Positions 39,420 to 46,151 of a DNA stretch of 64,000 nt are shown here, piece by piece (position 1 is the stretch's first letter; each line of letters starts with the position of its first letter). The notes under the pieces were generated by a model. That model had not been told where the DNA came from, ran no database searches, and was given only the letters and a program-made list of their open reading frames with translations. Position numbers and translations under genes: made by a program. This DNA is from Stenotrophomonas sp. 24(2023) (GTDB taxonomy: Bacteria; Pseudomonadota; Gammaproteobacteria; Xanthomonadales; Xanthomonadaceae), in contig NZ_CP133160.1 in assembly GCF_030913365.1 (NCBI RefSeq), positions 1,674,001 through 1,738,000 on the forward strand. Reading direction: 5' to 3'.

Positions 39420-41927
39420 ATGAGCGCCCCGCACTTCCCGATTTCCCCGCTGCTGCCGCAGATCCAGCAGCACCTGTCCGCGTCCCCCCGGCTGGTGCTG
39501 GAAGCCCCGCCCGGCGCCGGCAAGACCACCCAGGTGCCGCTGGCCCTGCGCGATGCGCCGTGGCTGCAGGGCAGGAAGATCATCCTGCTGGAACCGCGCC
39601 GGGTGGCGGCCCGCAGCGCCGCACTGTTCATGGCCCGGCAACTGGGCGAAGAGGTCGGCGGCACGGTCGGCTACCGCATCCGTTTCGAGAACAAGGTCTC
39701 CGCGCGTACCCGCATCGAGGTGGTCACCGAAGGCATTCTGACCCGCATGCTGCAGGACGACCCGATGCTGGAGACGGTCGGCGCGATCCTGTTCGATGAA
39801 TTCCACGAACGCCATCTCAGCGGTGATCTGGGCCTGGCCCTGGCGCTGGACGTGCAGGCGCAGCTGCGTGACGACCTGCGCCTGGTGGTGATGTCGGCCA
39901 CCCTCGATGGCGAGCGCCTGGCGCGTTTCCTGGATGCCCCGCGGCTGAGCAGCGAAGGCCGCAGCTACCCGGTGGCGGTCAGCCACTTCCCGGCCCGCCG
40001 CGAGGAAGCACTGGAACTGCAGGTGCGCCGCGCCGTGCAGCAGGCCCTGGCCGAGCACCCCGGCGACCTGCTGGTGTTTCTGCCCGGCCAGCGCGAGATC
40101 GCGCGCGTGCAGGCCGGCCTGCAGGACGCCATCGACGGCACCGCCGTGGAGGTGCTGGCCCTGCATGGCGAACTGCCGGTGGAACAGCAGGCCCGCGTGC
40201 TGCAGGCCGCCGGCGATGGCCGCCGCCGCGTCGTGCTGGCCACCAATGTGGCCGAATCCTCGGTCACCCTGCCCGGCGTGCGGGTGGTGATCGACAGTGG
40301 GCTGGCCCGCGAACCGCGCTATGACCCCAACAGCGGCTTCACCCGCCTGGATGTGGTGCCCATCGCACAGGCCTCGGCCGACCAGCGTGCCGGCCGTGCC
40401 GGGCGCGTGGCCGAGGGCGTGGCATGGCGGCTGTGGCCGCAGTCGCAACGGTTGGAGCCGCAGCGGCGTGCGGAGATCGACCAGGTGGAACTGGCCGGGT
40501 TGGCCTTGGAGCTGGCCGCGTGGGGCAGCAGCGATCTGCGCTTCCTTGATCCACCACCGGTCGGCCCGATGGCTGCCGCGCGCGCGTTGCTGCAACGGCT
40601 CGGTACGCTGTCCGACAGCGGGGCGATCACTGCACTGGGCCGGCGTGTGCTGGCGCTGGGCACCCATCCCCGGCTGGCAGTGATGCTGTTGTCCGCCGCC
40701 GAGGGCGCGCCGCAGGCACTGGCCGCCGATCTGGCCGCCCTGCTCGAAGCGCGCGACCCGCTGCGCCAGGGCGGTGATGCGCTGGCGGCCCGCTGGCGTG
40801 CGCTGGCGGCATTCCGCCATGGCCGTGCCCCCGGCGATGCCAACCGCAGCGGCCTGGCCGCCATCGATGCCGCGGCGAAACAGTGGCGCCGCCGCCTGCG
40901 CTGCGAGGCCACACCACCGGCCAGCGTCGAGGCCCATGCGCTGGGCGATCTGCTGGCCCATGCGTTCCCTGACCGCATCGCGGTCCAGCATCCCAGCGAC
41001 GCACTGCGCTACCTGCTGGCCAACGGGCGCAGCGCGCGCCTGCATGAACTGAGCGACCTGCGTGGCGAGCCGTGGCTGGTGGCCAGCGAGCTGCGCTTTG
41101 AAGCGCGTGATGCGCTGCTGCTGCGTGCCGCGCCAGTGGACGAAGGTTACCTGCGCAGGGCGTTCGGTGAGCGCTTCGTCAGCGAGGACGTCGTGCGCTG
41201 GGATGGCGAGCGGCGTGCACTGGTCGCCCTGCGCGAGAGCCGCTTCGACCGCATCGTGCTGGACAGCCGATCGGCCGGGCGCGTCGATCCCCGGCATGCC
41301 GCACAGGCCCTGACCGATGCCGTGGCCGAACTGGGCCTGCAGGCACTGCCGTGGACCGACGGCCTGCGCCAATGGCAGGCACGGGTGGAATCGCTGCGCC
41401 ACTGGATGCCCGACCTGGCACTGCCGGACTGCAGCGATGCCGCGCTGCTGGCCACCCGCACGCACTGGCTGCAACCGGCCTTTGCCGGCAAGTCACGTCT
41501 GGATGCCCTGGATGAAGCCAGCTTCGGCGAGGCGCTGAAGACACCGCTGGAATGGGCGCAGCGGCAACGGGTGGAACAGCTCGCGCCGACCCGCATCAGC
41601 GTGCCGTCCGGGCTGGAGCGGCCGGTCACCTACGCGCTGGACAGCGAGACCGGCCAGCCGCAACCGCCGGTGCTGGCCGTGAAACTGCAGGAACTGTTCG
41701 GGCTGGCCGACACGCCGCGCATCGCCGACGGCCGCGTGCCGTTGACCCTGCACCTGCTGTCGCCAGGGGGGCGGCCACTGCAGGTCACCCAGGACCTGCG
41801 CAACTTCTGGGAAAACACCTATGCCGAGGTCAAGAAGGAAATGAAGGGCCGCTATCCCCGCCATCCCTGGCCGGACGACCCGTGGACGGCAACCGCCACC
41901 CACCGCGCCAAGCCACGCGGCACGTAG
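39420..41927 (+). CDS. hrpB: ATP-dependent RNA helicase HrpB (DEAH family)
   Basis: The 835-residue protein has Walker A PPGAGKTT (about 35-42), the DEFHERH box (about 126-132), motif III SATLDGERL, TNVAESSVTLPGV and the QRAGRAGR motif VI, followed by HrpB-type C-terminal domains with the final tail WPDDPWTATATHRAKPRG. In related bacteria HrpB affects mRNA processing and biofilm or motility. The ATG at 39420 is preferred over a TTG two codons upstream. Divergent from tatD. Confidence 0.94.
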   Translation: MSAPHFPISPLLPQIQQHLSASPRLVLEAPPGAGKTTQVPLALRDAPWLQGRKIILLEPRRVAARSAALFMARQLGEEVGGTVGYRIRFENKVSARTRIEVVTEGILTRMLQDDPMLETVGAILFDEFHERHLSGDLGLALALDVQAQLRDDLRLVVMSATLDGERLARFLDAPRLSSEGRSYPVAVSHFPARREEALELQVRRAVQQALAEHPGDLLVFLPGQREIARVQAGLQDAIDGTAVEVLALHGELPVEQQARVLQAAGDGRRRVVLATNVAESSVTLPGVRVVIDSGLAREPRYDPNSGFTRLDVVPIAQASADQRAGRAGRVAEGVAWRLWPQSQRLEPQRRAEIDQVELAGLALELAAWGSSDLRFLDPPPVGPMAAARALLQRLGTLSDSGAITALGRRVLALGTHPRLAVMLLSAAEGAPQALAADLAALLEARDPLRQGGDALAARWRALAAFRHGRAPGDANRSGLAAIDAAAKQWRRRLRCEATPPASVEAHALGDLLAHAFPDRIAVQHPSDALRYLLANGRSARLHELSDLRGEPWLVASELRFEARDALLLRAAPVDEGYLRRAFGERFVSEDVVRWDGERRALVALRESRFDRIVLDSRSAGRVDPRHAAQALTDAVAELGLQALPWTDGLRQWQARVESLRHWMPDLALPDCSDAALLATRTHWLQPAFAGKSRLDALDEASFGEALKTPLEWAQRQRVEQLAPTRISVPSGLERPVTYALDSETGQPQPPVLAVKLQELFGLADTPRIADGRVPLTLHLLSPGGRPLQVTQDLRNFWENTYAEVKKEMKGRYPRHPWPDDPWTATATHRAKPRGT

Positions 41928-42067
41928 CCGCCACGGCGCGGTGGCCCCGGGTTTCCTGCCTGATCCTGAATGACTGGGGTAGAGTCACGCGACGCGGTGC
42001 ACGGGCTGACATACCGTTTACAGGCACCGCGCCACACTGGACTTCGACCCGAGGTAAAGGACCCCAC

Positions 42068-42442
42068 ATGAGCAGACTGACCGTGATCACCGACCGTGCG
42101 CTGGAGCGCGCCCTGGACCTGGCCCACAGTGCGGGCGATGGCCTGAAGCAGGCAGGTGGCAGCCTGCGCAATGCGGACTGGATCAAGACCGGTGCCGCCC
42201 TGGGCGCGGTGAAGACCGGCGGCAAGGTGGCCGGCAAGTTCGTGCGCCGCAACCCGGCGGTGACCATCGCCGCCGCAGCGGTCGGCGTCGGCCTGCTCGG
42301 CTACGCGCTGTACCGCAAGCAGCAGAAGAAGAAGGCAGCCAACGGCCAGGTCGTCGATGGCCAGGCGCAGCGCATCAGCGCGCGTGATCGCCGCAATGCC
42401 ACGGTGGTGGACGAGCACAGCGACATCGGCAGCGACACCTGA
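42068..42442 (+). CDS. Small membrane-anchored protein, unknown family
   Basis: The 124-residue product begins with a helical region (TDRALERALDLAHSAGDG), then FVRRNPAVTIAAAAVGVGLLGYALYRKQQKKK, a single transmembrane helix preceded by an RRNP motif. The placing recalls the ElaB/YqjD group, but the rest does not match well. The start has GAGGTAAAGG upstream, and a strong terminator follows, so it is a complete single-gene unit. Function unknown. Confidence 0.75.
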   Translation: MSRLTVITDRALERALDLAHSAGDGLKQAGGSLRNADWIKTGAALGAVKTGGKVAGKFVRRNPAVTIAAAAVGVGLLGYALYRKQQKKKAANGQVVDGQAQRISARDRRNATVVDEHSDIGSDT

Positions 42443-42460
42443 GCGCGTTGCCCGTTGCCC

Positions 42461-42498
42461 GGGCCGGGTGCCTTCGGCAGGAAGGCCCCGGCCCTTTT
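42461..42498 (+). terminator. Intrinsic terminator with T-tract
   Basis: GGGCCGGG (42461-42468) pairs with CCCGGCCC (42487-42494); the loop contains a smaller TGCC-TTC-GGCA hairpin. TTTT follows at once. It ends the small membrane gene and opposes rluE. Confidence 0.85.
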
Positions 42499-42502
42499 CG
42501 TT

Positions 42503-43072
42503 TCAGCCGATCTGCCGCCACTGCCCCGGCTGCAGATCATCCAGGCGGTATGGCCCCATCGCTACCCGCACCAGGCGCAGGGTCGGCAGGTTCACTGCGG
42601 CGGTCATCCGCCGCACCTGGCGGTTGCGTCCTTCGCGGATCGTGATGGCCAGCCACGCATCGGGAACGGTCTTGCGGAACCGTACCGGTGGATCGCGCGG
42701 CCACAGCGCCGGCGCCGGGTCGAGGCGTTCGATCCTGGCCGGCAGGGTCGGCCCATCATTGAGCAGCACGCCCTCGCGCAGCTGCTGCAGCTGCGCATCG
42801 CTGGGCAGGCCTTCCACCTGCACCCAGTAGGTCTTGTCCGCCTTGTGCTTCGGGTCGGTCAGCTTGTGCGCCAGCGGGCCGTTGTCGGTCAGCAGCAGCA
42901 GGCCTTCGCTGTCGTGGTCCAGGCGGCCGGCCGCATACACGCGCGGCGGCAGGCCGAACCCGGCCAGGGTCGGCCGCGGCGGCTCGCTGCGGTCGGTGAA
43001 CTGGCACAGCACGTTGAACGGCTTGTTGAAGGCGATCAGCATTTCGGGAACGGCAGGCGGCGGGGGCTGCAT
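42503..43072 (-). CDS. rluE: Pseudouridine synthase, RsuA/RluE family
   Basis: The 189-residue enzyme is short, lacks an S4 domain, and has AFNKPFNVLCQF at the start. The catalytic aspartate lies in GRLDHDSEGLLLLT (about residues 49-62), and TIREGRNRQVRRM is the family's third motif. Size and sequence fit RluE, which modifies U2457 of 23S rRNA in E. coli. The target here is inferred from the match. Confidence 0.9.
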   Translation of the reverse strand: MQPPPPAVPEMLIAFNKPFNVLCQFTDRSEPPRPTLAGFGLPPRVYAAGRLDHDSEGLLLLTDNGPLAHKLTDPKHKADKTYWVQVEGLPSDAQLQQLREGVLLNDGPTLPARIERLDPAPALWPRDPPVRFRKTVPDAWLAITIREGRNRQVRRMTAAVNLPTLRLVRVAMGPYRLDDLQPGQWRQIG

Positions 43073-43122
43073 TGTCCCACGCCGCGCTGCACGCTCGCCG
43101 GGCGCGGCCCGGCACTGCCGGC

Positions 43123-43980
43123 TTACGGCTTCACGAAGCGCAGCGTCATGCGGTCGCTTTCACCGATGGCCTGGTATCTGGCGGCATCAGCGGCGTCATG
43201 CTGGTTGGTCGGCGGCAGGGTCCACACGCCGTTCGGGTAATCCTTGGTGTCACGCGGGTTGGCGTTGACCTCGGTGCTGGCCGCCAGCTGGAAACCGGCC
43301 GCCTTGGCCATCGCGATCACCTGCTGCTGGCCGACATAGCCGGTGTCGTCGTCCTCGGCCACGTCCGCCTTGGCGCGATGCTCGACCACGCCCAGCACGC
43401 CGCCGGGCTTGAGCACGTTGAAGAAGCCCTGGAACATGCCCTGCGCCTGGCCGGCCTTGCGCCAGTTGTGCACGTTGCGGAAGGTCAGCACCACATCGGC
43501 CGAGTTGGCCGGGCCGAACACCGGCCGGGCCGGATCATAGGCCACCACGGTGGTCTTGCCGAACTGCGCCGGTGCGGCGGCGAACTTCTTTTCCAGGCTG
43601 TCGCGGCTGCGCTGCTGGTAGTCGCGGCCACGGCCTTCCGGCACCGCCTGCGGATCGACCACGGCGGCGATGTAATGGCCCTTGGCCTGCAGCAGCGGCC
43701 CCAGGATTTCCGAATACCAGCCACCGCCGGGGGTGATCTCGATGACCGTCTTTTCCGGTGCCACGCCGAAGAACGCCAGCGACTGCGCCGGATGGCGGAA
43801 GCCATCGCGCTTGACGTTGGCCGGATCGCGCGTGGGCGACTTCACGGCGGCATCGATGGCCGGCGACACCTGGATCTTTGCCGGTGCCACCACGGCAGGC
43901 GCAGCAAAAGCGGGAACGGTGGCCAGCAGGGCCGAGGCAAGCAGCACGCGGCAGGCACGCAGGGACGGGGCACGGTTCAT
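43123..43980 (-). CDS. Exported class I SAM-dependent methyltransferase-like protein
   Basis: The 285-residue product has a clear signal peptide (MNRAPSLRACRVLLASALLATVPAFAA) followed by a Rossmann methyltransferase fold: VIEITPGGGWYSEILGPLL (motif I), AADVVLTFRNVHNW, FNVLKPGGVLGVVEH. Proteins of this type (predicted methyltransferases of the COG4798 kind) are known with signal peptides, but AdoMet is not expected in the periplasm, so the true ligand is unclear. It faces a divergent aldo/keto reductase across a region with 8-bp inverted repeats. Confidence 0.85.
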   Translation of the reverse strand: MNRAPSLRACRVLLASALLATVPAFAAPAVVAPAKIQVSPAIDAAVKSPTRDPANVKRDGFRHPAQSLAFFGVAPEKTVIEITPGGGWYSEILGPLLQAKGHYIAAVVDPQAVPEGRGRDYQQRSRDSLEKKFAAAPAQFGKTTVVAYDPARPVFGPANSADVVLTFRNVHNWRKAGQAQGMFQGFFNVLKPGGVLGVVEHRAKADVAEDDDTGYVGQQQVIAMAKAAGFQLAASTEVNANPRDTKDYPNGVWTLPPTNQHDAADAARYQAIGESDRMTLRFVKP

Positions 43981-44037
43981 CGGAACGACTCCAGCGGATG
44001 GTGTCGCGAGCCTAGCAGCGAACCGCACGCGAGTGTT

Positions 44038-44081
44038 CACAAAACGTTATACATCCGCACACCGCGGAACACTGTTTTGTG
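44038..44081. promoter_or_regulatory. Spaced inverted repeat in divergent promoter region
   Basis: CACAAAAC (44038-44045) and GTTTTGTG (44074-44081) are perfect 8-bp inverted half sites, 28 bases apart. A TATAAC -10-like hexamer for the methyltransferase gene lies next to the first half site on the minus strand. They could be a repressor's half sites for both divergent genes. Confidence 0.45.
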
Positions 44082-44151
44082 GTCACCGCCGCAACGCGGT
44101 AACACGCTGCGCCGTATGCTGGTTTCCTTGTCCCCCACGGAGACCGTGCCC

Positions 44152-45132
44152 ATGACGGCAACCCGCGAACTGGGCCGTTCCGGCCTGCATGTGCGTCCCA
44201 TCGCCTTCGGCGGCAACGTGTTCGGCTGGAGCGCCGATGAGAAGGCGACCTTCGCCCTGCTCGACGCCTTCGTCGATGCCGGCTTCAACCTGGTCGATAC
44301 CGCCGATGTCTATTCAGCCTGGGCGCCCGGCAATGCCGGTGGCGAGTCGGAAACGCTGATCGGCAAATGGCTGGCCCGCAGCGGCAAGCGCGACCGGATC
44401 GTGCTGGCGACCAAGGTCGGCAAATGGGCCGAACGCCCCGGCCTGTCGGCCGACAACATCAACGCGGCGGTCGAGGAATCGCTGCGCCGCCTGCAGACCG
44501 ATGCCATCGATCTGTACCAGGCCCATGAGGACGATGAATCCACGCCGCTGGAAGCGACGCTGGCCGCGTTCGGCCGGCTGATCGAGCAGGGCAAGGTGCG
44601 TGCGATCGGTGCATCCAACTACAGCGCCACGCGCCTGGCCGACGCACTGAAGGTATCGGCCGACTACAAGCTGCCGCGTTATGAAACGCTGCAGCCGGAG
44701 TACAACCTGTACGACCGCACCGGCTATGAAGCGGAGCTGGAACCGCTGGTCCGCAGCGAAGGCATCGGTGTGATCGGCTACTACTCGCTGGCCAGCGGCT
44801 TCCTCAGTGGCAAGTACCGCCGCAGCGAGGACGCCGCGCGCAGCAGCGCGCGTGGCGAGACCGTGGTCCGGCGTTACCTCAATGCACGCGGGCTGCGCAT
44901 CCTGGCCGCACTCGATGACGTGGCCAGCAAGCACGGTGCCAGTGCCGCGCAGGTCGCGCTGGCGTGGCTGATCGCACGCCCGTCGGTCACCGCGCCGATC
45001 GTCAGCGCGACCTCGGTCGAGCAGCTGCACGACCTGCTCAAGGCGGCGACGCTGTCGTTGTCTGCACAGGACCTGGCCGAGCTGGACGAAGCCAGCGTGG
45101 ATGCCGAAGAAACCGCGACGGAAAATAATTGA
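44152..45132 (+). CDS. Aldo/keto reductase
   Basis: The 326-residue NADPH-dependent oxidoreductase has the catalytic set Asp and Tyr in DTADVYSAW, Lys in ATKVGKWA and His in QAHEDDES, and the cofactor segments GASNYSATRLA and PIVSATSVEQL. It belongs to the AKR group that includes YajO- and YghZ-like proteins. Substrate unknown. It is the last conventional gene before the 1-kb leader interval of the slipin-rtcB locus. Confidence 0.92.
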   Translation: MTATRELGRSGLHVRPIAFGGNVFGWSADEKATFALLDAFVDAGFNLVDTADVYSAWAPGNAGGESETLIGKWLARSGKRDRIVLATKVGKWAERPGLSADNINAAVEESLRRLQTDAIDLYQAHEDDESTPLEATLAAFGRLIEQGKVRAIGASNYSATRLADALKVSADYKLPRYETLQPEYNLYDRTGYEAELEPLVRSEGIGVIGYYSLASGFLSGKYRRSEDAARSSARGETVVRRYLNARGLRILAALDDVASKHGASAAQVALAWLIARPSVTAPIVSATSVEQLHDLLKAATLSLSAQDLAELDEASVDAEETATENN

Positions 45133-45141
45133 AGAAAATGG

Positions 45142-45170
45142 TTGCGCACGATTAAACCGTGGTTTATCGT
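45142..45170 (+). promoter_or_regulatory. Candidate promoter inside a large dyad
   Basis: TTGCGC at 45142-45147 and TATCGT at 45165-45170 are 17 bases apart and would start RNA near 45177. The whole box is a nearly perfect hairpin (45140-45177): TGCGCACGAT and ATCGTGCGCA arms, with AAACC/GGTTT inside. The dyad could be an operator, or the terminator of the aldo/keto reductase mRNA. Confidence 0.4.
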
Positions 45171-45176
45171 GCGCAC

Positions 45177-45391
45177 CATCCAAACCACACAGATGAACTG
45201 CTGCTCCGCCATGAACGCGCCCATTTTTGCCAAACACGACCTGCTGCCATGCTTCTGCATGGACGTGACGTCGCGTGCGCGGCGCACGGACACGCAGCTC
45301 ACAACGGCCTGATTCCCGCCCTGCGGAGATCGGCCACCCCGATCTCCGAGGCCTGACGACGCCCTCGGAACGCAAGTCCCGGGGGCGTTTT
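45177..45391 (+). ncRNA. Candidate attenuator leader or small RNA
   Basis: The roughly 215-base transcript would begin after the dyad promoter and end at a strong intrinsic terminator. It contains a 39-codon frame whose stop is 11 bases before a perfect 10-bp stem (CGGAGATCGG, loop CCACC, CCGATCTCCG at 45324-45348), then the terminator. This layout is that of ribosome-controlled attenuation, with slipin and rtcB as the next genes on the strand. It might equally be an independent small RNA. No Rfam family is recognised. Confidence 0.45.
45193..45312 (+). CDS. Possible 39-residue leader peptide, Cys-rich
   Basis: The frame from ATG 45193 to TGA 45312 encodes a peptide with Cys-Cys at 3-4 and Cys-Phe-Cys at 20-22; an internal ATG at 45211 gives a shorter form. 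There is no good Shine-Dalgarno, so translation is uncertain. Its position just before two stems and a terminator is the reason to list it. If it is a leader, cysteine-codon stalling would be the natural control, but that is inference. Confidence 0.25.
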   Translation: MNCCSAMNAPIFAKHDLLPCFCMDVTSRARRTDTQLTTA

Positions 45392-45398
45392 CGTTTGC
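45359..45398 (+). terminator. Strong intrinsic terminator (possible attenuator)
   Basis: ACGCCCTCGG (45359-45368) pairs with CCGGGGGCGT (45379-45388) along ten pairs with one T-G wobble, loop of ten, then TTTTCGTTT. Nothing conventional is encoded just upstream except the candidate leader, so it ends that RNA or regulates read-through toward slipin. Confidence 0.85.
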
Positions 45399-45485
45399 GT
45401 CGGCACAAGGACCCGTGATGCCAGAAGCACGTTGCCAGCGGCTTAGCGCCGCGCACTGACAGCCGCCCTGCCGGCGCGCCGGAGG

Positions 45486-45559
45486 ATTATCTTCCGGCCG
45501 CGTGGCGGCGCCTGGATATTATCTGCATCGCCTCAGAACATTATCGCCTGTCGATAATG
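45486..45559 (+). promoter_or_regulatory. Cluster of ATTATC sites with one perfect dyad
   Basis: ATTATC occurs at 45486, 45518 and 45540, spaced 32 and 22 bases (about three and two helical turns). The third copy is half of a perfect dyad, CATTATCG (45539-45546), five-base spacer, CGATAATG (45552-45559). In such GC-rich DNA this cluster is striking and suggests a regulator binding upstream of the tRNA-like RNA. Confidence 0.5.
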
Positions 45560-45662
45560 CCGGTGGCCTGCACCTGCGATTTTCCAACGGTCCCGTTTCA
45601 AGCACGGGCTGGTGCGCGCGGCAGTGCCGTGGCGTATGCCGGAGGTCGTGGACAGGCCATTG

Positions 45663-45728
45663 ACTGGATCGCCTGCTGGACGCAGGCACCGGCTTGCCGG
45701 TGTCGCGGTTCGATTCCGCGCGGTTCCC
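45663..45728 (+). ncRNA. tRNA-like module A
   Basis: Begins with ACTGGAT. A 17-base D-arm-like hairpin GCCTGCTGGACGCAGGC (45671-45687) is followed by a mini-stem ACCGG-CTTG-CCGGT (45688-45701) in place of an anticodon arm, then a T-arm CGCGG-TTCGATT-CCGCG (45704-45720). No acceptor stem or 3' CCA can be formed. It aligns with module B and is 66 bases before it, so the two are tandem copies. Probably a tRNA mimic and not a tRNA. Confidence 0.55.
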
Positions 45729-45803
45729 ACTGGATAGCTCAGTCGGGTAGAGCAACGGACAGTGCGTCCGTCTGTCGTGGGTTCGATTCCCACTCCACAC
45801 ATG
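45729..45803 (+). ncRNA. tRNA-like module B
   Basis: Begins with ACTGGAT. D-arm GCTCAGTCGGGTAGAGC (45737-45753), anticodon-like arm ACGGA-CAGTGCG-TCCGT (45755-45771), five-base variable loop, T-arm GTGGG-TTCGATT-CCCAC (45777-45793). The acceptor can pair only as TGGA with TCCA. Position 33 is A and not the universal U, and no CCA follows. A general tRNA fold without aminoacylation or decoding features argues for a tRNA mimic linked to the slipin-rtcB genes. Confidence 0.6.
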
Positions 45804-45866
45804 ACCTGTCACGTCATGACATCGCGCAACACCCGGGGCAACCGCCCCAGCGGCCATCGCTGCCGT

Positions 45867-46123
45867 CCCGGCCCCACCTTCGGGTGCGGCCGGGCTGGCA
45901 ACGCGCCGCACGCCGGGCCCCGGCCCGTCGTCCACGCCCGCCCCGCTCCACCGGGTACACCGTACCGGGTGCAGCGCAGGCGGCAGCAACGACACACCGG
46001 ATGCTCCGCGTGCCGCGCGTCCCCGATGGCCGCCCTCTTCCGCCGGCCGTGCCCCTGCACGGCCGGCCCTCGCCCCGACCGGTTCGACCCGGGCCGGAAC
46101 CGGCGATTTCCCCGGGTCGAACC
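45867..46123 (+). ncRNA. Structured leader upstream of slipin
   Basis: Successive perfect or near-perfect hairpins: CCCGGCC...GGCCGGG (about 45867-45894), an ACCGGGTAC/GTACCGGGT pair (about 45949-45969), CCGGCCGTGC-CCCT-GCACGGCCGG (46043-46066), and GGTTCGACCCGGG with CCCGGGTCGAACC (13 bp, 46081-46123). The last stem ends 14 bases before the slipin ribosome binding site and carries the GGTTCGA sequence of a T-arm. The region has no convincing gene; it may be an RNA-protein binding leader. Confidence 0.5.
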
Positions 46124-46151
46124 ACCAGAGCCCTATCAAGGAGACACTCCC

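Noticed and set aside
45560..45580. Sigma-54 promoter before slipin-rtcB
   Set aside because: A TGGC and TGC pair is present but GG and GC are nine bases apart, not ten, and the flanks do not match TGGCAC/TTGC.
45729..45801. Functional tRNA-His (GTG in the anticodon position)
   Set aside because: Position 33 is A, only four acceptor pairs form, the extra G-1 of tRNA-His and the CCA end are missing.
45533..45802. Minus-strand frame beginning MCGVGIEPTTDGRT
   Set aside because: This kind of peptide is the familiar false translation of the complement of tRNA T-arm and D-arm sequences; it only reflects the tRNA-like modules.
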